From contig JANCYW010000015.1 of NCBI GenBank assembly GCA_026184775.1, positions 124,001 through 188,000 on the forward strand: 64,000 bases of DNA. Direction: 5' to 3'. A program made the position numbers and the translations under genes. Under the pieces are notes generated by a model. That model was not told the DNA's origin. It did not search any database and worked only from the letters and a program-made list of their open reading frames with translations. This stretch comes from Cyanidium caldarium. Lineage: Eukaryota; Rhodophyta; Bangiophyceae; Cyanidiales; Cyanidiaceae. Below, piece after piece: positions 10,306-18,337 of the stretch. Position 1 is the first letter of the stretch. Each line of letters starts with the position of its first letter.

Positions 10306-10930
10306 CGGCGGGGAGGACATCGGCGGTGCCATTTTGTGCAGAGGCGACCACCACATCCTGTTTCCATATCGGCACCGTCTGCTTCAACTGGTCGATGATC
10401 CGATGTGTCGTCAAGACCGTCGGCGCCGCGATGTGCACCGAGGCGCTGCCAGCCGGCACGACACCAGCGCCCGAGTGCACCACCGCTGCCGCCCGATGTC
10501 GCCGCGCCAACGCCTGCAGCATCGGCGCGGCCATGTCCGCGTACGCCTCGTACTCCAGCGCCTGCACCGTGGTGCCGTCGGGCATGCGGTCCGCGCGGGC
10601 GATGCCGGTAAACGTGACTTGGGCGCTGGTGAAAGCGTCGTACGTCGACAGATCCAGGGCGCCGTGCACCAACTTCACGAACGGAGTGCCCGAGTGCAGC
10701 AGGGGCGTCCCCAAACGATCGTCCTCCTCCGAGGCGGTCTTCTCGGCCACCGCAAAGGCCTCCGCGCGGTGGCCACTGGCCACTGCGTAGCGCTCTTCAC
10801 CGTCACCACGAAGCCACGTCACCACCGCGCCCACCCCCGGTCGCGTCATGTGCTGGACGACGTGCGACACCGGCGCACTGCGGGCGAATCGTCGCACCGA
10901 CGCCGGAGGAGCGTCCGCGGAAGCGTGCAT
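10238..10930 (-). CDS. molybdopterin synthase catalytic subunit (MoaE/MOCS2B family)
   Basis: Large subunit of molybdopterin synthase, which adds the dithiolene sulfurs to precursor Z using the thiocarboxylated MoaD/MOCS2A partner. In this 230-residue protein the family core lies at about 100-190: VTFTGIARADR, the signature ALEYEAYADMA at 124-133, and the C-terminal IIDQLKQTVPIWK with catalytic lysines at about 183 and 190. The usual HRxG segment reads VHSGAGVV, so its arginine is replaced. An N-terminal extension of about 85 residues contains SGHRAEAFAVAEK, which resembles a MoaE segment normally found after the core (see findings). The ATG at 10930 is the first in frame. The last 22 codons overlap DHX35 in antisense. 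Confidence 0.8.
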   Translation of the reverse strand: MHASADAPPASVRRFARSAPVSHVVQHMTRPGVGAVVTWLRGDGEERYAVASGHRAEAFAVAEKTASEEDDRLGTPLLHSGTPFVKLVHGALDLSTYDAFTSAQVTFTGIARADRMPDGTTVQALEYEAYADMAAPMLQALARRHRAAAVVHSGAGVVPAGSASVHIAAPTVLTTHRIIDQLKQTVPIWKQDVVVASAQNGTADVLPAVNHRSAAVSMPPTTSTTPHHTR

Positions 10931-11325
10931 GGTGGGTGGGAGAGCCGACGAACCACACCTCCCGTCCACGCCACTCTTCAGCACCCACGGCACTGAATTG
11001 TGCTGCTTGCCGTCCCACGCAAAGTGTCCACTGCAGTGCCGTCCAACGAGTGCGCGTCGTTCCGAGCCCCCCGTTACCAGGACGCGCGGGTCCACTGCAC
11101 CCGCACACGCATTCGGTGGGGCGACCGCTGCGCGTCGTCGGGCACGGCCGTAGCGCGCGCACACCGGTCCCTCGTGTGGGGGGTAAGCGGTGGCGCCAGG
11201 CGTGAAACGGGATCGGATCTCTTACGACAGGGTGGGGGAGGTTGCATTGCGGTTGCGCACCTACTGGACCTTTTTGTTGTCGGTCGGTGGCGGGTAGACC
11301 CCGCGCACCGGGTGGGCGCGCGGTG
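10931..11325. other. intergenic, 395 bp, divergent promoters
   Basis: Space between the divergent molybdopterin synthase and LPA1-like genes. No RNA gene or regulatory motif recognised. Confidence 0.4.
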
Positions 11326-12381
11326 ATGGGCGTGAACGACGCCTCCGCGGTCCGTCAGGCGCCTTGCACCGCCGCGACCACGATGTGCGCCGGTTTTCTA
11401 GGGCCCGTCACTCTACTGCACTCTTCTCGGCGGCATCCATTCTCTTCCTCCTCTTCTTCTTCCTCCTCCTCATCCTTTCTCCGGTTTCGTCGACGGGCAG
11501 AGGCCACCACCGCCTCTCCCTATCACCGGCTGGGCGCCATGGCGGAGTTGCCCGATCCTCGATCCAAACGGCCGGCGCCAGTGGAGCGGCCGCCGCAACC
11601 GCCGGTACCCGAAAAGGTCAGTGCGGAGCTGCGAGTGCGGTTGCGCGAAGAGGTCGAGGCGCCGTTCCGCAAAGTGCGGCAGTTTCTGTACGCTGCGGGC
11701 ATGTTGGGCGCGAGCGTGGCCGGATACTTCGCCCTGAGCGCGGTGGTGCCGGCGGCACTGCGCGGCGACGTTCACAGCGACACGTTTGCCCAGGCGCTGT
11801 TCGGGCTGGGGGTGGATGTTGGCGGGTTGGCGCTGCTGGCGACGCTGTATCGGTTGGACGACCGCGCCGCCGCCAAACGCCTGGAGCGGCTGAACAGCGG
11901 CGCGCAACTGGCGGCGCTGCGGCTGGAGGCGGAACCGGGCGGCGCGGTACGCGCGCTATCTTCCCTGCGTTCCAACTACCTGGTGACGCTGTATGTGGGC
12001 CCGACGAACCTGCTCATGGAGATGCTGCGCGAGGCGCGCTCCCGCTGCGACGAGCTGGTGCGGCGGTCGTGCGTGATCGTGCCCTTCGTGACCGATGCGG
12101 CCGCGGCGCCGGCGGACGAGCGGCGGGCGCTGGCGCAGCTGGTAGACGAATGCCGCCAGGCCAGCGATCGTTTCTGGCTGGCCACCCCGCTGTTCATCGA
12201 GGAGTGGCGCTCGTGGATCGAGAGCGAGCGGTCGCGCGCCGGCAACGTCCGCTCCGACGACTGTCTCACGTTTATTGTCAAGAGCAACGGCAAGGTCGGC
12301 ATGCGGATACGCGGTTTGGCGCGCATGGCGCGGCTGCTGCCCGAGGTGGACCGCGTGCGTCGCGGCTTCCGCCTATGGTAA
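11326..12381 (+). CDS. LPA1/REP27-family (DUF3493) plastid membrane protein
   Basis: Plastid protein related to LOW PSII ACCUMULATION 1/REP27, which helps D1 synthesis and photosystem II assembly or repair in the thylakoid membrane. The conserved block reads LREEVEAPFRKVRQFLYAAG followed by one hydrophobic segment (MLGASVAGYFALSAVV). A second hydrophobic stretch follows (DVGGLALLATLY). Plant LPA1 has TPR repeats before this domain; none is seen here, as in cyanobacterial relatives. The C-terminal half (PTNLLMEMLREAR, FWLATPLFIEEWRSWIE, NGKVGMRIRGL) is soluble. The N-terminus is Ser/Arg-rich with a run of eleven serines, as in a transit peptide. ATGs at 11326 and 11383 are both plausible starts. 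Confidence 0.75.
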   Translation: MGVNDASAVRQAPCTAATTMCAGFLGPVTLLHSSRRHPFSSSSSSSSSSSFLRFRRRAEATTASPYHRLGAMAELPDPRSKRPAPVERPPQPPVPEKVSAELRVRLREEVEAPFRKVRQFLYAAGMLGASVAGYFALSAVVPAALRGDVHSDTFAQALFGLGVDVGGLALLATLYRLDDRAAAKRLERLNSGAQLAALRLEAEPGGAVRALSSLRSNYLVTLYVGPTNLLMEMLREARSRCDELVRRSCVIVPFVTDAAAAPADERRALAQLVDECRQASDRFWLATPLFIEEWRSWIESERSRAGNVRSDDCLTFIVKSNGKVGMRIRGLARMARLLPEVDRVRRGFRLW

Positions 12382-12441
12382 CGAGTGCAAGAGGATGCAG
12401 AGGGGGGAGTAGACGAGGCAGATGAACGTCTGCCATCGTCG

Positions 12442-13938
12442 TCACCCGTGCTCGTCTGCGTCGGAGACGTGGTCACCCGTCTCGTTCAGCGGGCCATTCC
12501 ATCCGGATACCCGCTGCACTGCCACCACTTGACGCAACACCGCGTCGAGGCGCTCACAAAACACCTCCACATCTCGCTGCGTGATGCCGATGGCGCACGC
12601 CATGGACAAGTAGGCGCACGGATAATGCGCGACGTGCGCGCCGTACCCGACGAATTCGATGCCCTCGATGCACCGCCGCTCGGTGGCCAGGATGGCGCGC
12701 GACCCGGAACAGCGTCGCGCGTACAACATGCTGCCGATATGCGCCGGCTCCACCGCACACGACTCGGTGATGTGCTGCAGCGTCATGGCGAAGGAGATGG
12801 GGTTGTCGTCGGTGTGCAGTAGGCGCTCGCCGTAGCGCTGCGCCACTTGTGCCACCTGCCGCCGAAAGTGCCCGTTCCAGTGCTCGCGCTCCCGCAGCAG
12901 CTGCGCGTAGCCGTCCGCGCCCATCTGCAACAGGGTGATGAAAAGGTCGGCGACGGGCGCCACCGATGCACGCCCCGGATACAGCTGCAGCACCCGTTGC
13001 ACCATGTCGGAATGACGGGCGGCCAGCACTGCACCGCCCACCGGTACCATAAAGTTCTTGTCGAACGACTGCACCACCACATCGACGCGGCCGGCGCGGC
13101 TCGCCGCACAGATGCGCCCGCAACAACGTCGCGCCTGCAATCCGTACGCATTGTTGATGACGTGGGGAACGTCATGCGCTCGACACCACTGGGCGATGCG
13201 CACCACGTCGTCGGGAGCGCGCGGTGCAAAACAAGAAGTGGTGCTGATCACACAGAGCACGCCGCGAGTATCCCGGGTGCCATTTTCGTCAGACACTGCG
13301 GGCAGCGCATCCCACGCACGTTGCAACGCCTCCCTATCGATGACCACCTGGTCGCCCTGCAACCGACTCTCCACCACCACCGGCTCGCAGTCGGCCGCGG
13401 TCACGCACTTCAAACACGACTTCTGGTCCACCCGCAGCCACAGCACCCGCCGACATCCCGGCCGCTGTCGCCGCAGTGCCAGCAGACACAGCGTGAGCGC
13501 CATGCCGGTGGCCACCGGCAGCAGGCCCACCGCCCGACAGCTCTCAAAGCCCGAGCGCCGTATCGCGTCCCGCACCAAATACTGCGCCAGACGCACCAAC
13601 AGCGACGCACCCGCCGCCTTGGGCTGATCGGCGTTCACATCGCCGGCGCGCCCCATGCCGTGCGCCATACCCCAGTGCCGCTCGCGCACCACCGAGCTGT
13701 AGACGCGGCCCTCGCGCTCGCCCACCCCCACCTGCTCCGGAAACTGGTTGCTATCCATAGCAGCCAACTGGCCCATCATCCATCGCACATCCGCGTCGTC
13801 CCAACCGCGCTCCGGAAGCCGCCGTTGCGACAACAACCGGCGCACCCGACCCAGACGCGTGCGATGCGCATCCCGCGCCTGGTGGATGTAGGACGGTTCC
13901 ACCAACTTGGACGCCAGATCGAAATTGAGCTCGTCCAT
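12442..13938 (-). CDS. SEPSECS: O-phosphoseryl-tRNA(Sec) selenium transferase (SepSecS)
   Basis: PLP enzyme that converts phosphoseryl-tRNA(Sec) to selenocysteinyl-tRNA(Sec), the last step of Sec synthesis in eukaryotes. The 498-residue protein matches the family end to end: MDSNQFPEQVGVGEREGRV at 61-79, HGMGRAGDVNADQPKAAG, PVATGMALTLCLL, RVDQKSCLK, STTSCFAPRAPD, NNAYGLQ, and PLP-lysine Lys294 in QSFDKNFMVPVGGAV. LYPGRASVAP and the C-terminal YPCAYLSMACAIG are also present. All known active-site motifs are intact. Its presence implies that the organism makes selenoproteins and encodes tRNA(Sec), PSTK, SelD and eEFSec elsewhere. The ATG at 13938 gives an N-terminus aligned with human SEPSECS. 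It is convergent with the LPA1-like gene (60 bp apart). Confidence 0.95.
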   Translation of the reverse strand: MDELNFDLASKLVEPSYIHQARDAHRTRLGRVRRLLSQRRLPERGWDDADVRWMMGQLAAMDSNQFPEQVGVGEREGRVYSSVVRERHWGMAHGMGRAGDVNADQPKAAGASLLVRLAQYLVRDAIRRSGFESCRAVGLLPVATGMALTLCLLALRRQRPGCRRVLWLRVDQKSCLKCVTAADCEPVVVESRLQGDQVVIDREALQRAWDALPAVSDENGTRDTRGVLCVISTTSCFAPRAPDDVVRIAQWCRAHDVPHVINNAYGLQARRCCGRICAASRAGRVDVVVQSFDKNFMVPVGGAVLAARHSDMVQRVLQLYPGRASVAPVADLFITLLQMGADGYAQLLREREHWNGHFRRQVAQVAQRYGERLLHTDDNPISFAMTLQHITESCAVEPAHIGSMLYARRCSGSRAILATERRCIEGIEFVGYGAHVAHYPCAYLSMACAIGITQRDVEVFCERLDAVLRQVVAVQRVSGWNGPLNETGDHVSDADEHG

Positions 13939-14239
13939 CACCGACGCAGTAAGCACGCTCTGTGATTGTCTCTCCTCAACGATGCAACACCCTGCCCTCC
14001 CTGGCAGTGGCCATTGGGTCGCGCACCCGTTGCACCAGGAGACATCGGTCCACAACACAAGTGTTCCTCACGCCCGACGCGATCGCGCCCGAGAGCGAAC
14101 GAGCGAGGCGAGGCGATGGCGCGAAACGGCTCGGGCAGCGGGTCGCGTCGGTGTCGAGAGTGTCCTGCCCGTTGCCTGTGCGTGTGCGTGTGCGTGTGTG
14201 TGTGTGTGGCGAGGGGGCACCCGGTACGGGTCACTTTCG
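13939..14239. other. intergenic, 301 bp, divergent promoters
   Basis: Between SepSecS and the type II membrane protein. It contains the (GT)n tract listed separately; nothing else recognised. Confidence 0.4.
14177..14209 (+). repeat. (GT)n microsatellite upstream of a start codon
   Basis: Alternating TG tract interrupted by a few C bases, ending 31 bp before the ATG at 14240. In the sense strand of that gene it is a GU-rich tract, probably in the promoter or 5' leader. Similar sense-strand (GT)n tracts precede the genes at 23549 and 51444. Confidence 0.8.
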
Positions 14240-15478
14240 ATGAGCAACGGTAGGAGTAGTTCTCGTCCACTAGATCTTCCAGAGAATGCGGTGTTGTGGC
14301 TGCGGTTCGCCTTGTTCCTTCTTGGTACGGTCCTCTTTCTGACGCGGTTGCTCTTCGCGAATCACACGGGCAACGTGGCCGACTGGCTGGATCGGTTGGA
14401 GCAGCGACAGCGGCAGTGGACGTGGGAGGGCGGGTATGTCCCGGTGGGTTTGCGGATTGTGGAAGAGCCGGGAACGGTGGAGCAGCAGCGAGAACGGGTC
14501 CGGTTGGGCGACGGGGTTCTGGACGAGGCTGCAGAGCCCACGGCGCTCTGGCCGATCGTTGCACCGGACGACGCCGACGACGCCATCTGGTGGTATTTTG
14601 GGGCAACGGATACCTCGAAGGTACACTCTTTACCGATAGGCGGTAGTGTGGCTTTCGCGACCACACCACACGCCCCGGCGGTGGCTTGGATGCAGTCGGC
14701 GGCGGAGCATGTGGTGCACTGCGCCGCGCGCCAACGCATGGCACAACCACCTCCGTCCGTGGTGGACACGCTGGTGGTACCGTTGTCGCGCCCGTCTCTT
14801 CCCCTATCCTCATCCTCCTTTTCAGAAGCGTTATGGCGACAGTATCGCTCGACCGCCAACGCTTCCCATCTGCTGGTGCTCGGCGACGGCGAGGCGCTGC
14901 ACCTGCGCGCTACCGCGGACGCACGCGTGGCGCATTGGTATCGTTGGCCGTTGCCGCATCGCCAGGCGGCGCGCACCGATCAGCTGGTGCCGACCTCACA
15001 GCTGCGATACACCCTGGCCATCCTCGCCGCGCCGGACCACATCACCGATGACGCCCTGCAGCGCTGGTTTGGCGACGCGCCCGATGTGGCCATCGCGACG
15101 CGCCGCGCCCAACCATCCCTGCTGGAGGTGGTGCGGCGCTCGCGGTTCTGTTACAGCAGCGGTGATCCACAAGCGGTGGCGCGCCTGGTGACTGCGACCA
15201 GCGCCGCCTGCGTGCCGCTGGGGGCGTCGCATCGCGGCACCCTGCTGCTGGCGGCCGACCGTAACCACACTTGGCCAGCGCTGTCGCCAGCGCTACTGCA
15301 TGCGCTGCGGCTGCTACCGACCGCTACCGTGTCCGGTATGCGAGTGGCTACCCGGCGCCAGTATCGCGAGCATTTCGCCGCGGACGGCGCCGAGTACCTG
15401 GACGACGCCCTCGTGCCGCACGCCTGCCGCCTCGCCTCGCGTCTGTTTCCGATAATATCGGACATGGAGAGCGAGTAA
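14240..15478 (+). CDS. type II membrane protein, possibly exostosin-like glycosyltransferase
   Basis: A 412-residue protein with a short cytosolic N-terminus, one hydrophobic anchor (about 18-38, LRFALFLLGTVLFLTRLLF), an NHT glycosylation sequon right after it, and a large soluble domain. This is the topology of Golgi glycosyltransferases. Toward the C-terminus, VRRSRFCYSSGDPQAVARLV and AACVPLG resemble the exostosin (GT47) pattern 'FCL.P.G......R....GC.PV'. No DXD motif is obvious. I do not recognise the family firmly; a PIG-S-like or unrelated luminal protein is possible, though the second C-terminal membrane span of PIG-S is absent. The ATG at 14240 follows the (GT)n tract and starts the anchor-containing protein. 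Confidence 0.6.
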   Translation: MSNGRSSSRPLDLPENAVLWLRFALFLLGTVLFLTRLLFANHTGNVADWLDRLEQRQRQWTWEGGYVPVGLRIVEEPGTVEQQRERVRLGDGVLDEAAEPTALWPIVAPDDADDAIWWYFGATDTSKVHSLPIGGSVAFATTPHAPAVAWMQSAAEHVVHCAARQRMAQPPPSVVDTLVVPLSRPSLPLSSSSFSEALWRQYRSTANASHLLVLGDGEALHLRATADARVAHWYRWPLPHRQAARTDQLVPTSQLRYTLAILAAPDHITDDALQRWFGDAPDVAIATRRAQPSLLEVVRRSRFCYSSGDPQAVARLVTATSAACVPLGASHRGTLLLAADRNHTWPALSPALLHALRLLPTATVSGMRVATRRQYREHFAADGAEYLDDALVPHACRLASRLFPIISDMESE

Positions 15479-15548
15479 ATCGGTTTATGTACAACGCTTC
15501 ACGTGCCATTCGCTCCGCGTCTGCCGCCTCACACCGACCATCACCACC

Positions 15549-15570
15549 ACCGCCGCCGCCGCCGCCGCCC
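15549..15570. repeat. (CCG)n tract
   Basis: Trinucleotide run in the short 119-bp space between two convergent stops (15478 and 15598). It lies in 3' UTR sequence for one or both genes. Confidence 0.6.
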
Positions 15571-15597
15571 AGCTCTTGCACTCCCGACCGCACTTCC

Positions 15598-16803
15598 TCA
15601 ACGCATCCTACCGCGGTGTGGCAGCGGAAACGGCCACAGCTCGCCCCAGGCAGCGCGCCGTGCCCGGGCGTATCCGTGCCGCTCGCCATCGCTTCGCGCG
15701 ACGATGTGTCGGGCGACGTGGCCGTCCGAGCAACACAACGGCAGGATGACGTGGCCACCGCGCTTCTGCGGCGCCATCACCACGCGCGATGCGGCGACCG
15801 CTGCTGCGGCGGACGACGGTGGCGACTCGGTCGATGGCCGCTCCAGGATCACATAACTGAAGCGACGGTTGCTGATGTTGCGCGCTGATGTGTTCACCAG
15901 CTGTCGCTCGCGGTCCACACGTCGATACTGTTGCAGCAGTCTGTCGCGTTCGTAGCGTTGGGCAAAGTGGCAAAACGAGACACAACCGCTCGCTGCCGAA
16001 CCGTCGCCTTTCGACCCGTCCGGTCCGGCCATCAACGGACACGCGCCCGAGTGCGGACACGGGGCGATCATGCGCGCTATGACCGCATCCTCCGCATCAT
16101 CACCGTCTGGGCGGCGTAGGAGCGCATCCCGCGTGGCCACCACGTGCGCAAAACCCTCCACAGTGCCCGGCTCTAGCACCACCAGAAACCGCCCGGTGCA
16201 CTGCCATAACCGCCACGCCCAGGTGGACGGGTGCATCGCCGCCACCCCGCCGGCAAAAGTGTGCGCCGCGATGACCACATCGTACCGCGACGCGGCACCT
16301 TCGCCGTCGCCACCCATTCGCGGCACCAACTGCGGTCGGGCGTCGAGCCACTGCGACGCCGCCTGCGCCCGTTGTAGCCAAGTGTCGTACAGAGCACAGG
16401 CGAACGACGCGTCCGTCCAGGTGTGCTGGGCGGCCAGCGTACCCGCGCCCCACGAACTGCCCACGTCGAGTATTCGTAGCGGGCTCTCGGCGATGGTGGG
16501 CAAACGGTCGCCGGCCCGTTGTTGCAGCTCGTGCAGCACCCGTCGCAACGAAGCGTACAGCCCGGGCGCCGCCAACAGCTGTTGGGCGGCCACCTCACGG
16601 GACCCGGCCTTGTCGCTGTGATGGTGTGCTTGGAACAGCGCCTGGCGCATACGCTGGCGGCACTGTGCTGCCGTCAGCGGCACCGAGCTCTCCTGCGCTT
16701 TGGCCTGGCGCAACTGTTCCAGCAGCTGCCGCGCCTTGTCAGCCGGCAAGCGCGCCTCGTGTGCCGACAGGGACGCGCGGAGGCGGGTGCCGACGGCGGC
16801 CAT
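15598..16803 (-). CDS. METTL17: METTL17/Rsm22-family mitoribosome assembly factor
   Basis: Methyltransferase-like protein that binds the mitochondrial small ribosomal subunit during assembly. In 401 residues the helical N-terminus is followed by a Rossmann-type domain (LRILDVGSSWGAGTLAA at 109-125; YDVVIAAHTFAGG; FLVVLEPGTVEGF). A cysteine cluster, Cys249, Cys255, Cys274 and Cys278 (APCPHSGACPL then CVSFCHFAQR), follows. These four cysteines correspond to the 4Fe-4S ligands known in METTL17/Rsm22. A short NRRFSYVILER strand follows, as in the family. The C-terminal 80 residues are a basic tail. Its ATG (16803) is only 16 bp downstream of the stop of the mS23-like gene on the same strand. Confidence 0.87.
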   Translation of the reverse strand: MAAVGTRLRASLSAHEARLPADKARQLLEQLRQAKAQESSVPLTAAQCRQRMRQALFQAHHHSDKAGSREVAAQQLLAAPGLYASLRRVLHELQQRAGDRLPTIAESPLRILDVGSSWGAGTLAAQHTWTDASFACALYDTWLQRAQAASQWLDARPQLVPRMGGDGEGAASRYDVVIAAHTFAGGVAAMHPSTWAWRLWQCTGRFLVVLEPGTVEGFAHVVATRDALLRRPDGDDAEDAVIARMIAPCPHSGACPLMAGPDGSKGDGSAASGCVSFCHFAQRYERDRLLQQYRRVDRERQLVNTSARNISNRRFSYVILERPSTESPPSSAAAAVAASRVVMAPQKRGGHVILPLCCSDGHVARHIVARSDGERHGYARARRAAWGELWPFPLPHRGRMR

Positions 16804-16819
16804 GACCCCAGCAGCGCGC

Positions 16820-17470
16820 TCACCGTTTCACCGACTCGTTACCCGCCCCCTCGGTTACCCTGGCTGATGTGCGAGCCCGCCGCAACAGCGAAAAGAACGT
16901 GCGATCGCGCTCGGCGTCCTCCACGCTGGCCTGAAACACTTGCACCGGGGTGATCGGGTCAGACAGCGGCGTGCGCAGCGGCGCCGGCGCGGCTGTGGGC
17001 GACGCCGGCCCCACCGCGTCCGCCGCGGTGTCTCCGCGTCCCAGCAACTCCGACAGCAGCGATTCGCTCTGGCGCAACGCCTCCTCCTCCGACAGGTGCT
17101 GTTCGTGCACCAGCCGGTACAACAGCGACACCAGGCGCTCCAACGGGTCGCGCGCGTCCCGTTTGGCGGCGAACAAGTCCACCGGGCAACGCACACTCAA
17201 CTCCGGGTGCTGGCGGAGCACCGCTTGGCGCAGGCGATCGCGAGTACGCAACTCGGACGCCCAGTCCACTTTTGAACCGGTTCGGGAAGCGGCCGTGGTC
17301 GGTGTTGCCGAGTCGCAAGCGTGCGAAGGAGCGCGTGCGCCGTTGCGTCGCCCGGGCGGCGGGCTGGCTGCGTCCACTTGCTGCTTCAGGGCCCACCAGC
17401 GTGGCCGCGCTAGCGCTTTAGCCCGCACCAACTTTTCCACCATTCGGGTAGATCGGGAGAGGCACTTCAT
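16820..17470 (-). CDS. mitochondrial ribosomal protein mS23-like
   Basis: Putative small-subunit mitoribosomal protein. The 216-residue protein starts MKCLSRSTRMVEKLVRAKALARPRWW, comparable to the mS23 pattern of an arginine-rich helix, 'LV+AGVL+..P.W', then a proline-rich turn. The middle part (TRDRLRQAVLRQHPEL, then DPLERLVSLLYRLVHEQHLSEEEA) parallels plant mS23, where a 'KKHP' helix and a helix ending 'EQGVSEDEA' follow. The C-terminus is low complexity. Sequence similarity is weak, but placement 16 bp upstream of the mitoribosome assembly gene METTL17 supports the assignment. The frame stays open upstream of 17470 but without another ATG. Confidence 0.5.
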   Translation of the reverse strand: MKCLSRSTRMVEKLVRAKALARPRWWALKQQVDAASPPPGRRNGARAPSHACDSATPTTAASRTGSKVDWASELRTRDRLRQAVLRQHPELSVRCPVDLFAAKRDARDPLERLVSLLYRLVHEQHLSEEEALRQSESLLSELLGRGDTAADAVGPASPTAAPAPLRTPLSDPITPVQVFQASVEDAERDRTFFSLLRRARTSARVTEGAGNESVKR

Positions 17471-18150
17471 GACGTGGGACGCGGGATGAGGAGACGGAGA
17501 ACGGGAAATAGGAGGGGCGTTGCTGCAGCGGCTCCGTCGCTTGGAAACGTTGTCGCATGCCAGCAGGTGGTCCCTGATAAGCAGTGGCGACAGGCGTTCC
17601 GGTACAGACGGTAGCCACACGTTGTACGCGGACCGCAGCGGGATGCCTGCGATGAGAGAGAAACGTCGCGACAATTCCAGAGGATCAGAACGGACCAGCA
17701 CGCAAACTCCTCCACTCTTCCCGTGCTCCACGATATTCTACTTTCCAACCTTTTTTCATGCAGAGAGCATCCACTGCTTCCTCCGTTCCGCGTCTTCCCC
17801 AACGGTCTCGCGTCCGCCCCATCGATTTTCGGGTGCCGCGTCGTGGCCGCGGTCGGCCATTGTCACGCGCGCCCGCCGCCCGCCCCCCCCCCCCCCACAC
17901 ACGCACCCATCCGATCGCGATCGACGGAATGCGCGGCGATGCGTCGCGCCGCGGCCGACGGGCAGCGCGCCGTGTCCCGACGCGACCGTGGGAGTTCCGG
18001 CGGCGACGGCTGTGCACAACAGCGCGAGACGCGTTCGCAGCAGTATCGGAGGTGAATTTCTGTGGGCGGTGAGGTGATCTACTTAACGACATTACAGTAG
18101 CTGGTCACGGGCGCGCTGAGAGGGCGTGTCGCGTGGCGTCATCCCGGCGC
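17471..18150. other. intergenic, 680 bp, no gene recognised
   Basis: The longest apparently empty stretch in the first third of the window, between the divergent mS23-like and AdoMet decarboxylase genes. It contains a 14-base C run (17883-17896) followed by a short CA tract. Frames crossing it are Arg/Pro/Ser-rich shadows without a convincing start. It may hold a long promoter/leader for AdoMet decarboxylase or an unrecognised RNA gene. Confidence 0.4.
17883..17896. repeat. C14 homopolymer
   Basis: Uninterrupted run of 14 cytosines followed by CACACACG. This is the longest homopolymer in the window and a site where sequencing length error is possible. Confidence 0.85.
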
Positions 18151-18261
18151 ATGCTGACCGAGCAACTGCGTTTGCTCCCGTTCGTTGACGAGGAATTCTG
18201 GTTGGTGGCCGCCAAGTGGAAGTGTGCAGCGTTTGCGGACGTGGAGACGGAACCGGGCTAG
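18151..18261 (+). promoter_or_regulatory. upstream ORF (36 codons) in the AdoMet decarboxylase leader
   Basis: ATG at 18151 opens a 36-codon frame ending in TAG at 18259-18261, 76 bp before the first ATG of the decarboxylase. The peptide (start MLTEQLRLLPFVDEEFWLVA, end ETEPG) has a balanced, protein-like composition with hydrophobic and acidic residues, unlike the Arg/Pro-rich shadow frames around it. AdoMet decarboxylase mRNAs of plants and mammals carry regulatory uORFs that mediate polyamine repression, so a similar role is inferred. The peptide does not resemble the mammalian hexapeptide or the plant uORF peptide. It could alternatively be a tiny independent gene. Confidence 0.45.
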
Positions 18262-18337
18262 CGGGGGCAGGCACGTGAGGGACGTAGGAGGTGTGGTTTA
18301 GGGTGAGGGTTGCGCGCGCTGGTGGAGGTGCGGGTGC

